DNA of 64,000 nt, taken from assembly GCF_014287275.1 (NCBI RefSeq), contig NZ_JACONZ010000003.1, positions 62,001-126,000 on the forward strand, in the 5' to 3' direction. Below the pieces are notes generated by a model. The model was given only the letters and a program-made list of their open reading frames with translations. It was not told where the DNA came from and searched no databases. This document shows, one piece after another, positions 57,967 through 64,000 of the stretch; position 1 is the first letter of the stretch; each line of letters opens with the position of its first letter. The position numbers and the translations under genes are program-made. This DNA is from Anaerofilum hominis. GTDB taxonomy: Bacteria > Bacillota > Clostridia > Oscillospirales > Ruminococcaceae.

Positions 57967-59784
57967 TCAGTAAGAGAACAGGCTGTAGTCGTATTCGGCG
58001 GTGGCGATGCTCTTGCCGTCGATCTCGTTGACAACGGGGGCCTGGGTGCGGTTGACGACGATCAGCGCGCGGCCGTTTTCCGAGACGCGCTCAAAGATGA
58101 AAACGCCCCCCTCGGCTTTGCGGATGCGCAGGCTGCCCTCTTTAAAAGCGTCACAGCCGGCGCGGAAAGCGGCCAGCTCCCGGATGCAGTCCCGCAGCGT
58201 CTCGTCGGTGCAGCCCCAGTCAAAATAGGCGCGGTTGAAAGGATCTTTATAGCCCTGCATGGCGATCTCGTCGCCGTAGTAAACGCAGGGCAGCCCCGGC
58301 AGCGTGAAGATCAAGCAGAAGCCCAGCCGCATCAGCCGTTTGCCGAAAAAGAAGTGCGGTTCGTCCAGCACCCGGCCGCTCTGCCAGTAGCGGTCGCGCC
58401 CCTCGCAGGATTCGCCCGCGATGGCGGTGATGGCCCGCATGGTGTCGTGGGTGGACAGCATGTTCATCGCCACGTCCAGCGCCGGCTTGGGATAATGTTC
58501 CACAATGCCCATCAGGCCGCGCTCCAGCCGGGCTGCGTCGCCGCAGCGCAGAAACTGGATGATAGCGTCCTTGAACGGGTAGTTCATCACGGTGTCCAGC
58601 CCCTTGCCCAGCAGGTAGGTGCGATGGACGCCGTAGCTGACCTTGTTGGTGGCGTCCTCCCAGACCTCGCCGATGAGCAGCTTATCCTCGCCGTGCCGCT
58701 TGACGGCGGTGCGGATGAGCTGGATGAAGTCGTCCGGCAGCTCATCGGCCACGTCTAGCCGGAAGCCGGAGGCCCCCAGCTCCATCCAGTGGTCGATGAC
58801 GCCGCCCTCGCCGCAGATAAAAGAGCGGAAGCTGGGCTCCTCCTCGTTGACCTCAGGCAGGGTGTTGAACCCCCACCAGCTGCGGTAACCGTCCGGGTAT
58901 TGCGGACCAAAGACATACCAGCAGCGATAGGGGCTGTTGGGGTCGTGATAGGCCCCGCCCGAGCCGTAACGCCCCTCCTTGTCGAAATAAACGCTGTCCG
59001 AGCCGGTATGGCTGAACACCCCGTCCAGAATGATGCGGATGCCCAGCCGCCGCGCGGCGCGGCAGAGACGGGAAAAATCCTCCTCGGTGCCGAGCAGGGG
59101 GTCCGGCTTTCTGTAGTCGGCGGTGTTGTAGCGGTGGTTGGAATGGGCCTCAAAGATGGGGTTGAGATAGAGCAGGGTGACCCCCAGGCCTTTCAGGTAG
59201 GGCAGCTTGCTCTCGATGCCGGCAAAATCGCCGCCGAAATAATCCCGGTTCAGCAGGCCGCCGTCCACCTCGTTGGGCCAAAAATAGGGCTCGCCGTCCT
59301 TGTCGGGGCGGTAATAGCGGTCCGCAAACGGCATTTCAGACTTTTTGACCCCCTCGCAGAACCGGTCGGGAAAGATCTGGTACATCACGCCGCCGCGGGC
59401 GTTCCACGGGGTGCGGAATTCCGGCTCGTAGACGGTCAGCTGATAGCGCGGGCCTTGGGGCTCGCGGGACAGCGTCCCCTCGCCCCGGTCCCCGCAGAAG
59501 ACCTTGGTGAAGTTGACATAGAGATCAAAATAGTAAAAATACGCGCCCGCAGCCCCGGCGGTGAGCACGAGAGAGAAAAGGTCCCGGCCCTCCCTGCGCC
59601 CGTCCGCCTGCAGGGGCAGCAGGACGGGTTTTTCGTCGTCCGCCCGCGCGATGCAGAGATAGGGGGTGGCGCAGCCCAGTTCCGCGGGCACCGACAGGCG
59701 GAAGGTCACTTTCTCGCCGCTGCGCACCGCCCCAAAGGGGGCCTTGAACGCCTCGTCCAGGCTGTTGAAGATGGTCTCTTCCAT
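57967..59784 (-). CDS. GH13 alpha-glucosidase/neopullulanase-type enzyme
   Basis: 605 residues from the ATG at 59784 (AGAGGAGCTCGC). N-terminal beta domain (1-about 125, CBM34-like, ending 'FRTPWNARGGVMYQIFPDRF'), then the GH13 barrel: 'VTLLYLNPIFEAHSNHRYNT' near 208, 'IRIILDGVFSHTGSDS' near 258 (D..FSH), nucleophile 'SGFRLDVADELP' near 340, acid 'LLIGEVWEDATN' near 370, 'NMLSTHDTMRAI' near 442 (third catalytic Asp), and 'LPCVYYGDEIAMQGY' near 500. The 'NPIFEAHSNHRYNTADY' and GEVWEDA pattern fits cyclomaltodextrinase/neopullulanase-type subfamilies that act on malto-oligosaccharides. No signal peptide: cytosolic. It lies downstream of glgP, a matching alpha-glucan pathway. Confidence 0.93.
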   Translation of the reverse strand: MEETIFNSLDEAFKAPFGAVRSGEKVTFRLSVPAELGCATPYLCIARADDEKPVLLPLQADGRREGRDLFSLVLTAGAAGAYFYYFDLYVNFTKVFCGDRGEGTLSREPQGPRYQLTVYEPEFRTPWNARGGVMYQIFPDRFCEGVKKSEMPFADRYYRPDKDGEPYFWPNEVDGGLLNRDYFGGDFAGIESKLPYLKGLGVTLLYLNPIFEAHSNHRYNTADYRKPDPLLGTEEDFSRLCRAARRLGIRIILDGVFSHTGSDSVYFDKEGRYGSGGAYHDPNSPYRCWYVFGPQYPDGYRSWWGFNTLPEVNEEEPSFRSFICGEGGVIDHWMELGASGFRLDVADELPDDFIQLIRTAVKRHGEDKLLIGEVWEDATNKVSYGVHRTYLLGKGLDTVMNYPFKDAIIQFLRCGDAARLERGLMGIVEHYPKPALDVAMNMLSTHDTMRAITAIAGESCEGRDRYWQSGRVLDEPHFFFGKRLMRLGFCLIFTLPGLPCVYYGDEIAMQGYKDPFNRAYFDWGCTDETLRDCIRELAAFRAGCDAFKEGSLRIRKAEGGVFIFERVSENGRALIVVNRTQAPVVNEIDGKSIATAEYDYSLFSY

Positions 59785-60122
59785 GCGAGCTCCTCTTTCA
59801 GAAAAAATTTTTTCGGGGTCCCGGCGGCCGGCGGCCCGGCCCCGTGCCGTGCGCTTTTCCGGCGGCCGCCGCCCTGCTGCGAAAAAAAGCGGCCGTCGCC
59901 CGGACGCGCTGACGCAGGGAAACGTCGCCCTCAGCCTCGGCCGGGCCCAGACGGGGAGGCAGGCACGCCGTGCGCTTTCAGCGCGGGGCGGCGGGCCGCC
60001 CTGCACGGAAAACCGCATCCTCTGCGGCACTGCCTCCTTGTTCGGACCCGGTTTTGACAGGGAAACTTTTTGCGTCCCGTCCTGGCCGGCCGCTCTCGCG
60101 TTCCGGAGGCCGGACCCGCCGC

Positions 60123-62534
60123 TCAGCGGATCGGCTTCACATGCCAGATATTGCGGGCGTATTCGCCCACCGCGCGGTCGGCGGAAAATACGCCGCTGCC
60201 CGCGATGTTCAGCAGGCTCATGCGGTTGAATTTTCTGCTGTCCCGGTAAGTCTCGGACACCAGCGCCTGAACGCGGCGGTAATCGCGGAAATCCGCCATG
60301 ACCATATAGGGATCCTGGGTCTCCAGGTTGGTGACGATCTCGTTGAAGCTTTTGCCGTCCAGGCCTTTTTCGATAAAGTTGAGCACCGCCACCGCGACCT
60401 CGTCGTCCGCGATGAAAGAGTTGGGCAGATAGCCGAAGCGGCGCAGCTCGCTGACCTGTTCGGTGAGCATGCCGAACTGGAAGAAATTCTCTTTGCCCGC
60501 GGCGGCCGCGATCTCGATGTTCGCGCCGTCCAGGGTGCCCAGGGTGGGCGCGCCGTTGAGCATGAATTTCATATTGCCGGTGCCGCTGGCCTCGGTGCCG
60601 GCCAGGCTGATCTGCTCCGAGATCTCGCTGGCGGGCATCAGCCGTTCGCTCATGGTGACGGAATAGTCCTGCAGATACAGAACTTTCAGCTTATCCCGCA
60701 CCGCCGGGTCGCTGTCGATGACCTTGCCCAGCGCGCAGATAAAGCGGATGATCTGCTTTGCCATATAATAGCCCGGCGCGGCTTTGGCCCCGAAAATATA
60801 GGTCTTGGGCACCACGTCGGCGCCGGGGTGGTCTTTCAGCCAAAGGTACTGGGCGGCGATGTTCAGCGCGTTCAGGTGCTGGCGCTTGTACTCGTGCAGC
60901 CGCTTGACCTGCACGTCGAACAGCGAATCCACGTTCAGCACCTCGCCGGTGGTGCGCTTGACATAGTCGGCAAAGATCTCCTTGTTGCGGTGCTTGACCG
61001 CGCCCAGCTGCTCCAAAAAGGCGTCGTCGTCCCGGTATTTGGCCAGCTTCGCCAGCTCGGCCGCGTCGTACTTGAAGCCGTCGCCGATGGCGCTTTCGAT
61101 CAGGTCGGTCAGAGCCGGGTTGGACTGCAGCAGCCAGCGCCGATAGGCGATGCCATTGGTGACGTTTTTGAACGCCGCGGGCTTATAGAGATAATAGTCG
61201 TGAAAGACGCTCTCTTTGATGATCTCGCTGTGCAGCTTGGACACGCCGTTCACCGAGTGGCAGACATAGGCGCAGATATTGGCCATCCGCACCTGGCCGT
61301 CGCCGATCATGGCCATATAGTCCACCTTGCCCTTGTCGCCCTCAAAGCGGCGCATCAGCTCTTCGCGGGCGCGGCGGTCGATCTCGGCCACGATCTCATA
61401 GATGCGCGGCAGCGTGGAGCGGAAGATATCCACGTTCCACTTTTCCAGCGCTTCGCTCATGACCGTGTGGTTGGTGTAGGCAAAGGTGCGCTTGACCATG
61501 CTGAACGCGGCCTCCCAGCTGTAGCCGCACTCGTCCAGCAGGATCCGCATCAGCTCGGGGATGGCCAGGGTGGGGTGGGTGTCGTTGATCTGGATGGCCA
61601 CCTTGTCGGGCAGGTTCTCGATAAAGCCGTACTGGGCCAGATGCCGCTGCACGATGTCGGCCACCGAGGCGCAGGAGAGGAAGTACTGCTGGCGCAGCCG
61701 CAGGATCTTGCCCTCCACATGGTTGTCGTTGGGGTAAAGCACCTTGCTGATGAGCTCGGCGGTGGAGTTCTGCCGCAGGGCGCTGGTGTAATCGCCCTGG
61801 TTGAAAGCGGCCATGTCGATGCCGGGGGCCTTGGCGCTCCACAGCCGCAGCTGCGAGACGCCGTTGGAGTCGTAGCCCGAGACATACATGTCGTAGGGGA
61901 TGGCCAGCACCGAGTCGTAGTTTTTGTGTTCGATGTGGTGGTAGGTGCCGTCCCAGCTCTCGTGCACCTCACCGCCGAAGCGCACCTCCACCGCCTGCTC
62001 GGGGTGGCTCTTCAGCCAGACCTGGCCGCCGGGCAGCCAGTTGTCCACCAGCTCCTGCTGCCAGCCGTCCACGATCTTCTGGCGGAAGATGCCGTACTCA
62101 TAAAGGATCGAATAGCCCATGCCGGGCAGGCTGGTGGTGGCCATGCCGTCCAGATAGCAGGCGCCCAGGCGGCCCAGGCCGCCGTTGCCCAGGCCCGCGT
62201 CGGGCTCCAGCTCATAGAGATTGGTCAGCTTGACCCCGTATTGGGCCAGCACCTCGTCGGCCACGCCGTTGAGGCCCAGGTTGAACAGGTTGGTCTTCAG
62301 CGAGCGGCCCATCAGAAATTCCATGCACAGGTAATACACCTGCTTGCCGTTTTCACCGTAGGTCTGGGCCATGAATTTTTTGCGTTTTTCGCTGAGGATG
62401 CGGCGCACCACCAGCGCCAGGGCGCGGTACATCTGGTCGTCGGTGGCGCTGGCGAGGTCGTCCACCGAAAATTCGCTGTGCAGGCAGTCCCGCAGCAGCT
62501 GGTCGAGTTCTCTCTTCGACATTTTTTTATTCAA
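60123..62534 (-). CDS. glgP: Glycogen/maltodextrin phosphorylase
   Basis: About 803 residues from a TTG at 62534 (GAGAGGTGA five bases upstream), or 799 from the ATG at 62522, whose spacing is too long. GT35 family: cleaves alpha-1,4-glucans with phosphate to glucose-1-phosphate. Seen: 'CMEFLMGRSLKTNLFNLGL' near 70, 'DAGLGNGGLGRLGACYLDG' near 107, 'GMGYSILYEYGIFRQKI' near 134, 'QINDTHPTLAIPELMRIL' near 320, 'TNGIAYRRWLL' near 465, 'VKRLHEYKRQHLNAL' near 545, PLP lysine in 'SGTGNMKFMLNG' near 653. Uses the promoter at 62647-62675. The GH13 gene lies 338 bp downstream on the same strand; the gap holds nothing I can name. Confidence 0.96.
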   Translation of the reverse strand: MNKKMSKRELDQLLRDCLHSEFSVDDLASATDDQMYRALALVVRRILSEKRKKFMAQTYGENGKQVYYLCMEFLMGRSLKTNLFNLGLNGVADEVLAQYGVKLTNLYELEPDAGLGNGGLGRLGACYLDGMATTSLPGMGYSILYEYGIFRQKIVDGWQQELVDNWLPGGQVWLKSHPEQAVEVRFGGEVHESWDGTYHHIEHKNYDSVLAIPYDMYVSGYDSNGVSQLRLWSAKAPGIDMAAFNQGDYTSALRQNSTAELISKVLYPNDNHVEGKILRLRQQYFLSCASVADIVQRHLAQYGFIENLPDKVAIQINDTHPTLAIPELMRILLDECGYSWEAAFSMVKRTFAYTNHTVMSEALEKWNVDIFRSTLPRIYEIVAEIDRRAREELMRRFEGDKGKVDYMAMIGDGQVRMANICAYVCHSVNGVSKLHSEIIKESVFHDYYLYKPAAFKNVTNGIAYRRWLLQSNPALTDLIESAIGDGFKYDAAELAKLAKYRDDDAFLEQLGAVKHRNKEIFADYVKRTTGEVLNVDSLFDVQVKRLHEYKRQHLNALNIAAQYLWLKDHPGADVVPKTYIFGAKAAPGYYMAKQIIRFICALGKVIDSDPAVRDKLKVLYLQDYSVTMSERLMPASEISEQISLAGTEASGTGNMKFMLNGAPTLGTLDGANIEIAAAAGKENFFQFGMLTEQVSELRRFGYLPNSFIADDEVAVAVLNFIEKGLDGKSFNEIVTNLETQDPYMVMADFRDYRRVQALVSETYRDSRKFNRMSLLNIAGSGVFSADRAVGEYARNIWHVKPIR

Positions 62535-62646
62535 ATCGTTCACCTCTCGAAAGATTACCCGCGCGGCTGGAGCAGAGGGTCCGCCCGGCGGCCGGGCGCG
62601 GGTGTCATGAGCGTAATTTGCCATGATCTTGATGATGGTCTCTCTC

Positions 62647-62675
62647 ATTATATCGGTTTTAAGGGCGCATTTCAA
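62647..62675 (-). promoter_or_regulatory. Sigma-A promoter of glgP
   Basis: Minus strand: TTGAAA (62675-62670), 17-bp spacer, TATAAT (62652-62647); leader about 105 bases. Confidence 0.8.
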
Positions 62676-62736
62676 TCAAACGAGGGGTGTCCGGCAGGGA
62701 AAAACAGGATTCAATACAAAAATCCGCACCGCACAC

Positions 62737-62765
62737 TTTCTTAATTGGCTACTTTATATTATAAT
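62737..62765 (+). promoter_or_regulatory. Promoter of zapA
   Basis: TTTCTT (62737-62742), 17-bp spacer, TATAAT (62760-62765), about 45 bp before the ATG. Confidence 0.65.
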
Positions 62766-62809
62766 ATGGAAGTATGACCATCCATTTGCAACAGAAAGAG
62801 GTTTTGTCG

Positions 62810-63163
62810 ATGCCGGTGAATAAAATCAGGCTTGAGATCTGCGGCGGCAGCTATCTGATCTCCACCACGGACAGCGAGCAGTACACCCTCTCCCTTGCGG
62901 AGAAGCTGGACCACAACATGAACGAGATCATGGCGCAGAACCCCTCCGCGTCGGTGACGGCGGCGGCGGTGCTCTCGGCGCTGGATTATCTGGACGAGCT
63001 GGAAAAATCCAGCGCCTCGGCCGATAATATGCGCAGCCAGATCAAGGATTACCTCGAGGACGCCGCAAAGGCGAAGCTGGAGGCGGAAGAGGCAAAAAAG
63101 GAGATCGAGCGGCTGCGCCGGGAGATCGGCTATTTGAAAGGGTCGGCAGCCGGTGAGAGATGA
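62810..63163 (+). CDS. zapA: Cell division protein ZapA
   Basis: 117 residues from the ATG at 62810 (AAAGAGG upstream). ZapA promotes FtsZ bundling at the septum. N-terminal 'NKIRLEICGGSYLISTTDSE' matches the ZapA head, then 'YTLSLAEKLDHNMNEIMAQN' and a helix 'SVTAAAVLSALDYLDELEKS', followed by a long coiled coil (about 70-112, 'AKLEAEEAKKEIERLRREIG'). Size and layout are normal for Firmicutes. The next gene (U32 peptidase) begins 11 bases inside its end, a frequent neighbour pair in Clostridia. Confidence 0.9.
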   Translation: MPVNKIRLEICGGSYLISTTDSEQYTLSLAEKLDHNMNEIMAQNPSASVTAAAVLSALDYLDELEKSSASADNMRSQIKDYLEDAAKAKLEAEEAKKEIERLRREIGYLKGSAAGER

Positions 63164-64000
63164 ACCGTTTGAGATCCTCGCGCCGGCAGGCAACGCCGAA
63201 ATGCTCAAAGCGGCGGTGTTTGCCGGCGCGAACAGCGTTTATCTGGGGCTGACCGGCTTCAACGCGCGGCGCACCGCCGGCAATTTCACCCCCGAGGCGC
63301 TGGCGCAGGCGGTGGCGTTCTGCCACGCGCGGGACGTGAGGGTGAACGTGACCCTCAACACCCTGTGCCGCGACGGCGAGCTGGATGCTCTGCGCGGCGC
63401 GGTGGAGGCCATCGCGGCCTCGGGCGCGGACGCTGTGATCGTGCAGGACCTGGCGGCGGCCCGGCTGGTGCGCGGCTGCGCCCCCGGGCTGGCGCTGCAC
63501 GGCTCCACCCAGATGTCGGTGATGAACCTGGCCGGCGCGCGCCAGCTGGCACAGATGGGCTTTTCCCGGGTCATCCTGGCGCGGGAACTGACCGCGCGGG
63601 AGGTGGAGGAGATCACCGCGGGCTGCGGCATCGAGACCGAGATCTTCGTGCACGGCGCGCTGTGCATGTCGGTGTCGGGGCAGTGCCTGATGAGCGCGTT
63701 TTACGGCGGCCGCAGCGGCAACCGGGGCGGCTGCGCCGGGCCCTGCCGGCTGCCCTACCGGCTGGACGGCCGGGAGGGACATTTTTTGAGCCTGAAAGAC
63801 CTCTCGCTGATCGACCGGCTGCCCGAGGTGCGAGAGATGGGGGTGCGCTGCGCCAAGATCGAGGGGCGGCTGCGCACGCCCGAGTATGTCGCCGCGGCGG
63901 TGAGCGCCGCCCGCGCGGCGCTGGAGGGCCGCGCCTATGACCGCGGGCTGCTGGAAAAGGCGTTCAGCCGCGCGGGCTTCACCTCCGGCTTTTATGACGG
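63153..64000 (+). CDS. Peptidase U32 family protein, truncated by the window edge
   Basis: 282 complete codons visible, from a GTG at 63153 that overlaps zapA by 11 bases; the gene runs past base 64000. Starts 'VRDEPFEILAPAGNAEMLKA', with 'GANSVYLGLTGFNARRTAGN' near 28 and 'QAVAFCHARDVRVNVTLNTL' near 52. The full U32 signature E-x-F-x2-G-A-x-C-x4-G-x-C-x-x-S is seen as 'EIFVHGALCMSVSGQCLMS' near 162-180, then 'GNRGGCAGPCRLPY' near 188 (Fe-S-type cysteines), 'FLSLKDLSLIDRLPE' near 211 and 'KIEGRLRTPEYVA' near 234. U32 proteins include tRNA hydroxylases such as TrhP/RlhA; the exact role is unknown. Confidence 0.93.
   Translation, partial: MRDEPFEILAPAGNAEMLKAAVFAGANSVYLGLTGFNARRTAGNFTPEALAQAVAFCHARDVRVNVTLNTLCRDGELDALRGAVEAIAASGADAVIVQDLAAARLVRGCAPGLALHGSTQMSVMNLAGARQLAQMGFSRVILARELTAREVEEITAGCGIETEIFVHGALCMSVSGQCLMSAFYGGRSGNRGGCAGPCRLPYRLDGREGHFLSLKDLSLIDRLPEVREMGVRCAKIEGRLRTPEYVAAAVSAARAALEGRAYDRGLLEKAFSRAGFTSGFYD

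Noticed and set aside
57300..58034. Minus-strand frame of 244 codons over the tandem duplication
   Set aside because: Its product mirrors the DNA duplication in shifted frames and has no domain; overlaps the end of the GH13 gene.

Overview
The window is chromosomal DNA of a GC-rich, anaerobic Gram-positive bacterium, most likely a Clostridia member of the Oscillospiraceae/Ruminococcaceae type (Faecalibacterium/Gemmiger/Subdoligranulum-like). This is inferred from the gene set: RNase Y, DegV, a T-box in front of thrS, lipoprotein D,D-carboxypeptidase, mglBAC, an archaeal-type aspartyl-tRNA synthetase, a two-gene SUF-like Fe-S system, EFR1-type ferredoxin/flavodoxin and a Zn-ribbon/CmpB membrane protein set. 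It is also inferred from strong GC bias at third codon positions, frequent GTG/TTG starts, and many clean sigma-A promoters with 17-bp spacers.

Layout. 1-9.6 kb: a possible truncated gene at the left edge, a B116-like small protein, malic enzyme, prmA-rsmE-VanY-type carboxypeptidase, a DeoD-like phosphorylase, convergent degV/ptsI, and a thioredoxin-like protein. 9.7-11.6 kb: an operon of ferredoxin-nitroreductase, ArsR regulator and EFR1 flavodoxin-ferredoxin. 11.9-18.6 kb: aspS, a repeat-rich gap holding a decayed gene, rny, T-box-thrS, tRNA-Lys. 19.3-23.3 kb: galactose-type ABC importer mglBAC plus a small membrane protein. 23.3-32.5 kb: M20 peptidase, CmpB-like membrane protein, zinc ribbon protein, dinB, Dabb protein, XRE regulator, small DUF6809-like protein, a large amidase. 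32.7-38.8 kb: MATE exporter with a terminator-like leader, heterodimeric ABC exporter, divergent LysR regulator. 38.9-48.6 kb: second CmpB-like protein, two-component system, GDPD, NudC, YgjP-like metalloprotease, Wzx-like flippase, SGNH hydrolase. 48.7-56.9 kb: hydrolase/8-TM fusion, an AT-rich island with a small membrane protein, MarR, minimal SUF (B and C), SPFH/NfeD pair. 57-64 kb: tandem duplication, GH13 glycosidase plus glycogen phosphorylase, zapA and the start of a U32 peptidase.

Most of the window is ordinary housekeeping and transport. Glycogen phosphorylase and the GH13 enzyme form an alpha-glucan use unit; ptsI and mglBAC serve sugar import; malic enzyme feeds pyruvate metabolism. 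No prophage, transposase, CRISPR array or recognisable defence island is visible. The unusual content is mainly non-coding: a family of about 100-bp interspersed palindromic repeats with two core types (at least seven copies near 39.8-40.06, 44.9, 51.1, 51.9 and 55.4 kb), a 153-bp nested inverted repeat at 6.26 kb, a perfect 42-bp palindrome at 51.19 kb, two genes whose promoters are followed by an intrinsic terminator before the start codon (MATE and the hydrolase), a 22-bp minisatellite and a 229-bp tandem duplication. The best candidates for something new are these leader terminators, the repeat family, and the low-GC island around 51.2-51.8 kb with a probable CTG-start membrane protein gene. 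Nothing was searched against databases; family names come from motif recognition.
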